This document shows positions 10,959-21,376 of a DNA stretch of 36,152 nt, piece after piece. Position numbers and translations under genes: made by a program. Every line of letters begins with the position of its first letter. Positions within the stretch are counted from its first letter, which is position 1. The stretch is from Ettlia oleoabundans (taxonomy: Eukaryota > Chlorophyta > Chlorophyceae > Chlamydomonadales): the NCBI GenBank assembly GCA_019693395.1, contig JAAMXP010001815.1:1-36152 (forward strand). Direction: 5' to 3'. The notes under the pieces are model-generated. The model was not told where the DNA came from, ran no database searches, and was given only the letters and a program-made list of their open reading frames with translations.

Positions 10959-12700
10959 CGGACGCAGCAACACACCTGTTCCCTTGCAGGTCCCCAAGTC
11001 GCAGTTGGTCGGCGGTGAACTCAAAGTTGCCAACTCGCATGCCGCGGAGGCGTGGGTTGAGCCCCGCCAGGCGCGCAGGGTTCAACTTAAAGGCGGTCAC
11101 CTGCACCGAGGGCTGATGGCGGTATGTGGATGGAGAGGGAAGGCAGAACAGCGGGGAGGGATGGCAGAGGGAAGGGATGAAGCATGAGAAACTGGAACAA
11201 CCACACACTCTTGGTCTATGGACGGAGAAGGAGGATTTCATTCAGTAAGCTGGGATATCATCATGCTGCATGCAACCGCACAAACTGCAGCGAATCGTTC
11301 CAGTTGCTTGCAGCAGGGTGTATGTGATACATGGGCCCGTCGTTGTATGCTGTTGTGCACCTGCCCACCCACCGCCCACCTGCTGCACAGTGACACCGCG
11401 TTTGTCCTTGGTGCCTGCCACGGCAAACAGCTTGTGACTCACATGCAGCAGCTTAGTCAGCGATGAGATAGCTTGCTGCATTTGGAAGGGGAGTCATGGC
11501 CAGGAATGAGAGTAGCGGCAGCGGTATTAGCAGCAACAGCGAGAAACAACAGCAGCAGGCATGTGCAGGTGCTGAATAGGCAGAACAAAACCTGTGCAGC
11601 TGGGACTGATCACCTATCAGTCACCAGCCGCCCACGCCCTGCAACCGACCTGCGAGTCCATGTTCTCCTTGTAAAGTACAAACTTGGTGTAGCGCAGGCT
11701 GCCGCCCGGCCAACCAGAGTCATCTCTCCACTTGCGCTTTTGGCCGGGGCGGCAGCCGTTAGAGCCCGCCACCTGCACCTGAATGCACTGCAGCTTGGTG
11801 GAGCCGGGGGCCGCCGTGCCACCTTGTGCCTGCTGCCCGACGTGCCCAACATGGGCGGCCCCTTGCTGCTCATGCTGCCCTGGCTTTTCCTGCTGTTCTA
11901 CTTGCACTTCGTGTGCTGCATCAGACAGCTCTATTGTGTTGGTCTCTAAATGTGGGAAGCCGGGTAGTGACTGGAGCAAGCGATGCACCGCCGTGCGCTG
12001 ATCTTTGGCCGCGATGGCCGGCTCAAGCACCAGCGGCTGTGGTGGCAACACGGCTTCAGCACTCGAGACAGTGCGGGGCCGCTTGGCATTAGCGTGGTGC
12101 TGCAGCGCATGGCGCAGGAAGGTGCGCAGGGGCTCCAGCTGGGCTTCTGTGGCACCACTGATGGCCGCATACTTCTGCACCGCCGCTTCCACTGCTTCGC
12201 CAGGGTTGGAGGCAGCATCCAAGGCAGCAGTGGTTATGCTCTTGGCTTCCTCACTCTTGGAGGCTACCTGAATGGAGTAGCCAGCGTTTGCAGACTTCAA
12301 TCGCTTAGGAAATACCAGCACGTAAAGCGTGAGGACAAGATTCCCGAATAGCCAAGCGGGGCACACCTGGGGCGTGCTCAAGTTGGTCAGGCGCACCACG
12401 CGGCCTTCCAGGTCCACCTCATATACCTTGAAGTCCGCATACCTAATGCGTTATCACATCAGATTAAAATGAGAGGCGACAAGGGTGGCATGGCACCAGC
12501 GCGTTAGCAAGCAGAGTGGATGGGGTGGCGGGGGGTGGCGGGGGGTGGGGGCAGCGGCATCTGGCTGCCACTGTTGGGTTCGACGCACGGCTGCAGGTGT
12601 TAACTTTGCGAACTCACCGATGCTTCAAAATGGCTCTGAATCCCGCACATCTATTGGCGAACTGAGTGATGCCTACCGCTTCCTCTGCGCTGTCGGTCAT
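8365..12700 (-). CDS. PUS7: tRNA/mRNA pseudouridine synthase PUS7 (TruD family)
   Basis: Ten exons, all in phase: 12618-12700, 12367-12442, 11650-12267, 11380-11475, 10976-11112, 10627-10764, 10104-10287, 9673-9771, 8936-9442 and 8365-8646; 739 residues. PUS7 isomerises uridine to pseudouridine in tRNA and mRNA. Family landmarks run in order: GFRAILKHRYADF near the N-terminus; FVLYKENMDS; AGTKDKR with the catalytic Asp at about residue 283; VGNFEFTADQLRLGDLQGNR; FINYYGLQRFG; PRNLRTMYIHAYQSYL; IEDVVLPLPG; KDFSMAELAGAYR; and PPSCYATMLIREL at the end. Exon 3 (206 codons) carries a long variable insert between the first and catalytic parts. Exon 9 has an Ala/Gly/Gln-rich insert. No organelle transit peptide is obvious before the conserved start, so a nuclear/cytosolic role is inferred. 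Starts 199 bp from MLH3 on the opposite strand. Confidence 0.95.
10931..10958 (+). repeat. (GCCA)7 tetranucleotide repeat
   Basis: Seven perfect GCCA units within PUS7 intron 5 (10765-10975), close to the donor at 10975. Confidence 0.95.
12522..12551 (+). promoter_or_regulatory. G-rich tract, G-quadruplex candidate
   Basis: Four G runs of 4, 6, 6 and 5 are separated by TGGC- or T-type spacers. The tract lies in PUS7 intron 1 (12443-12617), within about 400 bp of the MLH3 start. Quadruplex formation and any regulatory role are inferred. Confidence 0.4.
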
Positions 12701-12899
12701 GCTTTGAAGTTTGGAATCAGTGCTGGTCACGAGCATTGCTCATGCATGCTGGCAGAATGAGAAAAGAGAAAGCGCACTCTGACCTGTCGCCAGCTGGGCC
12801 GGGTGAATACCATGGCATTCACGGCCTCACCTTCAGTTGTGTCGCCTCGTTCACGTTTGGGCAGTGTCTGGTCTCTTGTTATAGGTACTTGCACCAAGA
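12701..12899. promoter_or_regulatory. Bidirectional promoter, PUS7 / MLH3
   Basis: Only 199 bp separates the PUS7 start codon (minus, 12700) from the first MLH3 ATG (plus, 12900). Both promoters and 5' UTRs must share this stretch. No TATA-like box stands out. If MLH3 starts at the second in-frame ATG (12939), the spacer is 238 bp. Confidence 0.6.
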
Positions 12900-15800
12900 A
12901 TGCCTCACCCCGCTCAAGCGCTTACTCCACCCAGGACTATGACGCGGGTGCCCCAAGCCGCAGCTGCGTGTGTTCGAGCTGGCGCAGTGGTCAGCAGTCC
13001 ATCCGAGGCGTTGGCCGAACTTGTCGCCAACAGCCTTGACGCGGGCGCTACAGAAGTAAACGTGGAGGTGGATCTGCCGAATTGGGCATTGAGAGTGCAC
13101 GACAATGGAGCGGGCATCCGAGAGAGCAACCTGGGCCTGCTGGGCCGCAACCTTGCCAGCAGCAGGCGGGCGGCTGTAGCGGGGCCCAGCTCTGCGGCGC
13201 CCGTAGTGCTGGGGTACCGTGGCGAGGCGTTATTGGCCATTTGTGCTGTAGCGCAGGAGGTAGAGGTCATCAGCCGAGCAGCGGGAACTTTTGAGACATA
13301 CCGTCTGCTGCTGCGTGCCGGGCAGGCCGTCGAGCAAGGCCTAGCCATGGAGCAGCGCAGCAAGCAGGGCACGCTGGTCAGCGTGAGGGGCCTGTTCTTC
13401 AACCAGCCTGTGCGCTGCAAAGCGTTAACAGCGGCCGGGTAAGAGAGCACAGTTTCCCCTTTTATTTTGCTGGATCATGCTGCAACTCCCCTCTCACTGT
13501 AGGCTCTTGCCAGCACGTCCCCTGCCACGCACTGTGCAGGCTGCGTTTTGAGGTTGAGCGGTGCAGGCACATGGTGCTGCAACTTGCACTGCTACGGCCC
13601 CACGTCACCTTCACTTGTTTTGATCGTGGCTGCAAGGCCTTCCTCTTGCGCCTGCTTAAGGTGAAATGCAGTTAAGGAGAGCATGGATCTACAGCAGGAA
13701 CCTGTTCAGCCGCCGGCTGCTCAGTGCTCTTCGTTTCCAATTTTTTGCTATCCCATCTGCAGGGCCGCATGGAGCAACAGACGGTTGCGGAAGGGTTTTT
13801 GGGCCATCCATTGGAGCATGTAGCAGTGGTGCAGCCGGTGGCCGGAGCCGCTTATGCCATCAGCGGTTATGCGGTGCTGCCACCCCACGGCCATACAAAT
13901 GCCAGCCGACAACTCCTTCTGCTGAACGGGCGGAGCATCAAAGCGCCTCTTATCTCCATGTGGGTGCTTGTAAGGGCAGCATGCAGTGCTTGGAGTGATT
14001 TGGTCCCGAAATGGTACGAGAGTCATAACTATAGCGCTCGTCAATTCGCTAGTCTTTTTGCAGCCAAACCTCTTTGAATCTCAACAACTGTTATGTTCAG
14101 GCTGGTTGAAGGCCTATTCCAGCAGCTGTACAAGCCCAACATGCGGCTGCAGGACGCACAGCGGGACGAGTTGCAGCAGATGCACAAGGCCTCAAACCGT
14201 CATGCCGCCTTTGTGCTGCAAGTCAGGTGCGCAGCCCAGGTGCTCAACTGGTCTGGTCCTTGGCAGTTGGAGCAGCTGCTTTCCACCTGGGCCCCAGCTC
14301 GTGCAAAGTAAGCTAGAAGGCGTGTTGACCTTACTTCAGTTCCTGCCTGCGTATCCTAACCCCTGCCTCTCATTGTAGCTGTGATGCTTCAAAGTATGAG
14401 CTGTCCCGCGAGGCAGGCAGCAATGAGGTGCAGTTCTGCAGTTGGGCCTTGGTGCTGGGGGCAGTAAGGCACGCTCTACTGGCAGCATGGCAGCTGGTGC
14501 TCTCCAACGCTCTGCTCAAGCAGCTGGAGGAGCTTGAGGGCAGTGTATCGGGCAGCCCAGGTGCACTGGATGCGGGAGTGGCACCGGCAGCAGCGCAGGT
14601 TGATGGCAGCAACTATGATGTCATGCCGGCAGCACCTCGTCTCCAAATTGAAGAGTCTTTTCAGCGGTGGTTGCAAGAACAGCAAGCAGAGCCGCATGTG
14701 CTGGGGCTTCCGCAGTTGGCAAGCAATGAAGCAGATCAGCGCAGCACTGCCCTGCCAGACCCAGCAGAAGCCGTGGAAGTTGCAGCTGCTGATGCCAGCA
14801 GCAGGCAGCGCGGCTCAGGGCGCCAGTGGCAGCTGTCTGGGGCCAAGCACAACCTGGCCTCACGGCTTGTTCGTCTCGGCGGTGCAGGTTTTGGTCCAGG
14901 GGCAGCACGTTACAATGGCCAGGGGGTGGATGTCCCTCCCCAGCACAAGGATGGCTACAGCGGCATGCCTCTCAGGCCAAGGGAACGGGCATTGCAGCGA
15001 GTTTGCCCTGAAGCTCGCCCACCCAAAGAGGATGTGCTGCAAACAAAACAGCAGCAGCCACAGCAGCACTCTGACCAGGAGCAGCATCAATGCCAGCCAC
15101 CCTGGGCGTCACTGTCTAGTAAAGCATCCTGCTCCTGGGTCTTGGCAGGCGACCCACCCATGCCAGCTCTGGTAGAAGGACCACCTGCGCCTGCTGTGAG
15201 AGCGGACTGGCAGGTGACAGCCAATAACTGCCTGTTGGATCCAGCAGAAGAACGACAAGTGGCAATGGTGGTACCGCAGGCACCTCATGTGCTTGATGAG
15301 CTGCCATCAGCAGTTGCTGCCATGCCACATCGCCTGCCTGTCAGCAGCGAGGACGAGATAGCCGCTCTCATGAACAGATGGGCCCAGCATCACTGGAGAC
15401 AGCCAGAGACCGGCGAGCAAAGGGTACCATTCAAGGAGGTTGGTAATGTCCATTCAATTCCCCGCAGCAGCAGCAACGAGGAAATTGAAGCACGCATCAT
15501 GAGCTGGGGGAGACAACGTGGCAGAACAACCACCTTGCAGGGGAGGCCGTCGGCAGTTGGCATGCCATACTTGCTACCAAGGCTGGGCAAGATTCATGGC
15601 ACAGCTGGGATGCCAAGGGGGCTAGAAAATCCGTGCAATGGGCAAGCTGTCGTCACTGCCGCGGAAGCTGCCCTCCTGGATGGCATTGCAACATCAGCAT
15701 CTCTGCAATCGCGGGCGCAACAGGCGCAGTCAGCACCTCCACGTTATCGTGGGCGCAAACAGGCAGCGCTGCAACAGAGTTGCAGCAGGCAGTCAGGCAG

Positions 15801-17260
15801 TAACCCCAGGTTAGCCGCTGTACCTCAGCTTGCAACTCATCGACAGGCGGACAAACAGGGCAGTGCTGAGGCAGCAGGCAACCCAGGCCAGCAGCGGCAT
15901 TTCGTACACAAGGCAAGCGTACCAGAGGAAGGGCCAGACCTGCCGGACTTCCTGGCGAGCACAGCACTGGAGTGTTTGTTTGCCTCCTGGCGCCAGCCAA
16001 GCATGAGATCAGCCATGCACCGTGGTGGCAGCTCAGCTCAAGCTACAACCAGCGGTAGCGAAGGGATTCTGCCCATCGAGGCGGTGGCTTTGGATGCCTT
16101 TACGCAGCTTAAGCCGCCAGTACTGACCCGGCAAGACCTGACGGCTGGCACAGCCTTGCAGCAAATCGATTGCAAGTACATCCCTGTTGTGTGCGGCAGC
16201 CTCCTGGCGCTGGTTGACCAACATGCGGCAGGTGAACTCCACGCCTATTAATGCCTTGAATCAAACATCTCAACTGGCAGATAGCAGCAATGATGCACCA
16301 AAGAGTGGCAGACGCCTGAGCACCCAAGCACTGTGGGTCAGCCTTCACTTTGTCCCCCTATTGGCCTTCATGTTTGCCTTCCTGTCTGCAGATGAGCGAG
16401 TTCAGCTGGAGTTGTTGCGGGACCAGCTGCTGGCACGCGACGGGCAGCGTGAGGAGGCCCAATGCCACGCCCTGCGCGCCCCTGTGCCTCTGTGCCTAAC
16501 GGATGCTGAGAAGCAGTTGTTGGAAGCGCACCAGCACAAGGTAACGGCATGGGGCTGGCGGTGGCAGTGGCAGCCAGGCGGCGGGACGGGCTACAGAGGC
16601 TCACCTGGGGCCCTGCTGACACACACCCCGCTGCTGTGGGGCACCATGCTGACTGGCACAGATCTAAAGGTAGGAATGAGAAGGCTTTGCATGGATGTCA
16701 CAGGCATGCCATGGAGAGGCTCAATTGAGTTGTTGCCTTTATGCCTTGTTTTGAGTTCAGCGCTTGTGCACGGTGCCTTCTGCAGCAATACCTGCACCAT
16801 CTGCAAGATACCTGCGGGGCAGGCAGCCTGCCAGCGGGGGTGGTTCGGGTGTTGAATTCAAAGGCCTGTCGCAGCGCAATCATGTTTGGAGACAAGCTGA
16901 CGAAGCAGCAGGTGAGTCCTCGCAACCACGGTTGCATCTGCATCGTGAGGAGTGCCTGGCAACTGCTGCCCTGGCTCGGCTAATGTGCCACATTTCACTC
17001 AGCCGCGCTGCTTTGTGCTGCAGTGCCATGAGCTGCTGAACAACCTGAAGCAGACGCAGCTGTGCTTCAGCTGTGCACATGGCAGGCCCACCACAGTGCC
17101 GCTGGTTGATTTGCGGCTGCTGAGAAAAGCGTTGCAGCTGCGACAACATATTCCTCTGGTCGATGGCGGCGGCTGCAATCCATTGGGGCAGCAAGCTAGC
17201 AAGGTGCAGCTCGCAGGGCTGAAGAGCAAGCTGCAGCAACATTTAAGCAACTTCAGATGA
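12900..17260 (+). CDS. MLH3: DNA mismatch-repair / meiotic protein MLH3
   Basis: Eight exons, all in phase: 12900-13438, 13540-13660, 13763-13959, 14101-14226, 14379-16231, 16392-16669, 16786-16911 and 17024-17260; 1158 residues (1145 if the ATG at 12939 is used). The N-terminal GHKL ATPase shows ELVANSLDA (Glu40, Asn44), DNGAGI (from Asp68) and GYRGEAL (105-111), then LFFNQPVR. The C-terminal domain has the MutL endonuclease motif DQHAADERVQLE (941-952), matching DQHA-x2-E-x4-E, plus KACRSAIM and CAHGRP, two further metal-site elements. FNQPVR and the C-terminal order favour MLH3 over PMS1. MLH3 pairs with MLH1 to nick DNA in mismatch repair and meiotic crossovers. Exon 5 encodes about 617 residues, most of it an unconserved Gln/Ala/Pro-rich linker. 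A TGTAA sits at 17304-17308. Confidence 0.95.
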
Positions 17261-17587
17261 TGATATGCAGCTCTGAAGCATGCTGTTGGGAGTAATGTCG
17301 GCATGTAAGCAGTTGACACATAAACGTATCACACTTGGGAAAACATGAGTCGGCACCAGACCATATCAATATACAGCATTGGCGCATGGGTTCCCATGTG
17401 CTCTGTAGTGCTGTGTTTTCAAACCGCACGCATCATGGATGCTTCATTGCCCGTATTCGGCCAGCCCGCATCAAGTACTGCCGCTTCTTGCCTTCTGTTC
17501 CCACCGTGGGACGGGTTCTGCCATCGCTGGGTGGGATAGATGGGGACTGCGCCTGTCTGCGGCGCTTGCTGGCTGCTAAAGTCTCTG
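17261..17587. other. Convergent intergenic region, MLH3 / FHA gene
   Basis: The 327 bp between two stop codons includes the MLH3 poly(A) signal. A minus-strand open frame reaching 17433 (basic, ending RAMKHP) could be an alternative C-terminus of the FHA gene, but no in-phase splice joins it. Confidence 0.4.
17304..17308 (+). terminator. TGTAA poly(A) signal, MLH3
   Basis: TGTAA 44 nt past the MLH3 stop (17258-17260). Confidence 0.55.
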
Positions 17588-18935
17588 TCAGTGCCTGAGG
17601 CATTGCCTGCTTGCTGCTGCGTGTTGCAGGCTTGGCCTCAGCTCCTGCCGCTCCTCCTTTGGCTTGAGGCTGCGCCTCTGGCCCTGCAGAGCGCTTTTCC
17701 TTGCTCTCTGCTCCCGCCGTCCCTGATCCAACGCCTGTACGCAAGCCAGTTGTGTCACCCGTGCCAATGGCCCGAAAACTTCAAACTTGTGAGGCCGCAG
17801 CAAAACCAGATGCCCTCCCTGTCTATGTCTACTGCCATCCGTCTTGCAGCACCCACCTGGCTTGTGCTCCTTGAAGTGCAGCCGCCTGCGCTTGCTGCCC
17901 TTTCTGTCCAATGCAGACATAATGTGGAAAATGTTGAAAGCTTGCGGCAGCAGCCCGTCTTGCACTAGTTGACGTTGATCTTTGTACTTCTCCCTGCATG
18001 CAGGAAATCTTGCTTCTACTCAAGGCGAGTGGGCGCAAGGTACATTCACCTGCAGTCTCCGTTCCAGCAGCACCCATCTGAGACATGGGAGGGCAAGCTG
18101 TGCACTGGCTAGCATGTAGCACCTAACGCAACTGCAGACCTTGATTCACAGTTACCTGATGCGTGCGTGGCGCATCTGCTTGTCATTGCGCCGCAGTGCC
18201 CGCTCATCTGGGTTGCTCCCTGGCGTCTTTGCAAAGGGGGGCAGGCGGTTCAGTGCCCCAAGCAGCTCCTCCGGCAGAGCAGCGGGCTGCTGTATGTCGG
18301 AGGTGTCAACACTGCAGCAGGGAACACATGGCATGCAATCTGCAGCTCAGATGCTGCTAGATGCGGTATCGTTCTGTGATGCGAGTGCAGTCATCAGCTG
18401 AATACAGCGGCGTACAGCGACGGCAGCAACCCCACCTGCCCTTGCTCCACTGCTCGTAAACAAGGATGACAGCTCCCTTTGCGGCTATTTCGGCACTCAT
18501 GCCATTCTTGGCCGCAGCCAGCCAATCCAAGCGGTGCAGGCCGATCACAAGCAGGGTGGTTCCCCTTGCCGCCAGCGCCACCGATGAATCTTCTGTTGTC
18601 ATGGAAGCCTGCTCCCAGGGCAGCTGGTCGACCTGCTTGCCAGTGATGGTGCTGCCGATACCGCTGCCTGCATCTGCAACCTCCAGCACCAGCGTGCCAT
18701 TCCGGCTGCTGTTGATGAGCAGCACTGCCCCGTCATGCAGCGGCTGCAGCACGATGTGGCATCTGCTGGCCAGTGGCGCCTCGCAGACCAGTGCACAGGC
18801 TTTGGTGCGACCTACTGTCACTATGCGTTCCTGCCACAGCAGGGCTCGCTTGGGAACAGGCTGGGGTTCCAAGCTCGAGGTGACTGGCAACAAACGAAGC
18901 GAGGCGAAGGCCGCCTTGTGGCCGTCAGCACCCAT
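17588..18935 (-). CDS. FHA-domain protein
   Basis: Three in-phase exons: 18436-18935, 18156-18311 and 17588-17993 (stop TGA), 353 residues. The N-terminal forkhead-associated domain (about residues 30-110) has the phosphothreonine-binding signature elements: VTVGR at the first loop, LASRCHIVL, and NSSRNGTLV. A helical linker follows (GALNRLPPFAKTPGSNPDER). A basic stretch KGSKRRRLHFK may be a nuclear localisation signal, and the tail is Arg/Glu/Gln-rich and probably coiled. FHA modules recruit phosphorylated partners, usually in DNA-damage or RNA-processing complexes; which one is unclear here. A GTGGGT just after HKP (17856) could be a donor, but reading through keeps the phase and gives coding-like sequence, so I kept exon 3 whole. 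The C-terminus is the least certain part. Confidence 0.7.
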
Positions 18936-19191
18936 GCCGGACTGCCTAACGATACGCTGCAGGTAACGAGGAGGCAACCGTATGAGCTGACGTTGTTTAA
19001 TGGGGCTGCTGGGAAAGTACAGACTCCGTCACAGATCGAGATTTGGATTGAGCCTGCTGTGAACACTCCTCTATTGAACTGATTTCAGCTTGCCCCAGAT
19101 GCTTTCTTTATAATCCATGGTTTTCGACGACCAAATAAGTAAGAGTTGGTAGAGAATGCAGTGACAGCAACGGCATGCTGCAATCACAGCA

Positions 19192-20969
19192 CTACCTAAA
19201 GTGCTGCTGGGCCACGTTTGGCTCGCCATAGAAGCGCTCGTCCTGCACAAGCTGCAAGAAGGCGCTAGCCAGGCGTGTCCGCAGTCCTGCCATGGTGGCT
19301 GGGTGTCTATCTCTGCAGTGCATTGGGCCACAAAGCTCCTATTCAAACCTATAGGATGTAGGTTCGGACTGCCAACGCTCCCTTTTCTGTGACTTGGACG
19401 GTCGACACTCACCCTCATGCTCCCTTTCAAACAGCGTTGACCTACCTCAGTCAGCCAACCCCACCCACCTGTTGAGCAGGTCGGCCTCCCTGTCCACCAG
19501 CCCCACAATCTCGCGCGTCAAGCTGCAGTCGACGGCCTTGGCATGGCGCTTCACAGCCAGCAGCGCAGCCAGCCGAGTATCCAGGCTGCTGTTGCCACTG
19601 GTCACAAGGGCGTGATAGGCCGCTGTCAGCTCTGCCGCCCGCAGCGTGGATGGTGTGGCTACTTCCAGAAGCTGCCCATTCGGCATCTGCCACCGTTTGG
19701 GAGCAGACAGGGCAGCCAGCTGCTTGGTGGTACGCTCCGCCCGCACAGTAGGGGCAGCCACCTGCCGCAGCCGATCTATGGTCTGAAGCAATTTGGTTTC
19801 CTTGGCAAGCAATGCACGCCGCGCTCCTTTACGCTCCTCCTCTGCATGCAGGGAGCAGCGGTGGCACAAAATGCGTATGGAATGCCCAATGTGGCTGAAT
19901 CGCGGTTTGGCTGCAGCTTGGTTATTATGGCCAGCTTCACTGCGAGTGCTAGCACCCGTGCCTGCCAATGCAGTCAGCTGTTCGGGCAGTGCACATGGCA
20001 CTTCTATTGGCAGTTGCCACCTTTTACCACAGGGCCCGCCCCTCGCCTTGTGCGCTTTGTGCCTTCCCTGTCACCAAAGCTTGTCCCTGGTGTGCTGCAC
20101 CTGCGTTACGCCACTCCAGTCATTGCCCACCTGTCATGACCTGGTTGGCTGCAATTCTGGCCTGCTCGGTGCCCCACCACAAGGCCAGCTCATCCAGCAG
20201 CAGGTTGAAGTCCTTCCGTTTTCGGGGCTGCATTCGCCGCTGCACCTCGTGGCGTGATGCTGCCTCATCTGCCTCTGTCTGCTGGGCCGCTTCCTCCGCG
20301 TGCATCTCGTCCAGCGCCCCCTGGCATGCCGCACATTGGCCACATGCCGCCATGCACTCCAGCCTCGAGCCCAGCGTTGGATGGTGACAGCAGCATGCGC
20401 CCTGCGTGCTAGCGCCCTCTGAGTTGTTTCCAAAGCCACTGCAGCATGGGAAGCGGTAGAATTTGCCGAGGAAGGAGGACTGAAGTCTGGCTACCATACA
20501 CCCTGGAGTCTCAGGCCGCATGCAGCGTGCGCCACCGACTGAAGCAGCACAGGCTTACCAAGCAGCTGCCTTATTCAGCCCACCCTGCACCTGAAACCTC
20601 CACCAGCTTGCCCTCAGCATCGTCCATGCACCCTGGAAATGGACATTGGGTGCCTATTTCTCGTGGACACTGCACTCCCCGGCCCTGATGCTGTCCTGTC
20701 TGTGCTGAGCTGCTGACTGGAGGGAACTGCTGCTGCCGCTGCTCTTGCTCTTGCCGCTGTGCTTTTGACACCACCTCGGTTTGCGTGGTGGCGTGATGAA
20801 AAACAGTGCCACTGCGCACATCGCGATAGCCGCCAGTCAACGGCTTATTGCCTGGAGCGGCCAAGACGGTCCGCACTCCGCTTGCAAGGCTGGCAACGGC
20901 CTCTAGGGTGCCACCGCTCCCGCCAACCGCCAAGCTGGCCACCGCTTCACGAGTCTGGTCGCCCGCCAT
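19192..20969 (-). CDS. IQUB: Ciliary radial-spoke protein IQUB, with an apparent 1-nt frameshift
   Basis: Four exons: 20591-20969, 20131-20438, 19469-19841 and 19192-19312 (stop TAG). IQUB is an axonemal protein tied to radial spoke 1. Landmarks in order are NKPLTGGYRD with FHHATTQTE; an IQ motif AAVTIQRWARGW (calmodulin-type binding); KDFNLLLDELALWW; ATPSTLRAAELTAAYHAL; the family signature DCSLTREIVGLVDREADLLNR; and AGLRTRLASAFLQLV. The ubiquitin-like domain found in animal IQUB is not visible before the start at 20969. Within exon 2 the IQ part and the LDEMHAEEA part are in different frames. One extra base in the C5/G5 run at 20317-20321 would restore a single frame and give 393 residues. 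So this is either an assembly error or a broken gene. The last exon junctions are in phase. Confidence 0.85.
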
Positions 20970-21376
20970 CCCTATTCCGAGGCAATGTCCAAAATGAGCT
21001 ACGTTCGTGAACGATTCGTAATGCCGTTCCCGGGAGCCGGCCGGCGGCAGGACATGCGACAAGCGCGTGGGTCTCCAAGGGGGCGCCCCCGAGCAACAAC
21101 GGAAAGGTTAATCACGGAAGGTCAGCGTGGGTCTTGCAGTGACCCCGAGACAGAGCAAGGCGGGGTAGGGTTGCGTACTGCTTATGACGTACTGCGCACG
21201 ATGCTACTGAAGGTCCTTTCCAGGCCTTTCCCTGCCTGATCTTACCGTCTAGCACAGTTTGATTTACCCGTTTCACGGCAGCAATAGCGGAAAGGTCCCA
21301 CTGTAGAAGGTCTCGCTGAAAGAACAGGGGCCGAACCACACATCACTGGCGGCTTGAGGATCGCAGTCCGCGGGAA
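20970..21376. promoter_or_regulatory. Divergent promoter region, IQUB / proteasome alpha2
   Basis: 407 bp lies between the two start codons. The plus strand contains a cluster of GC-rich sequence with TGACGT-like and CACG motifs near 21180-21200, but nothing I can assign. Position is the main evidence. Confidence 0.4.

Noticed and set aside
17433..17744. Basic minus-strand ORF ending RAMKHP as the C-terminus of the FHA gene
   Set aside because: I found no GT-AG junction that joins it in phase to the upstream exons. The frame ending at 17588 continues naturally from exon 3.
20120..20521. Continuous minus-strand frame covering IQUB exon 2 and its surroundings
   Set aside because: Its upstream half is out of frame with the IQ motif and shows Cys-rich nonsense. 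The conserved residues require two frames, so the frameshift interpretation is better.
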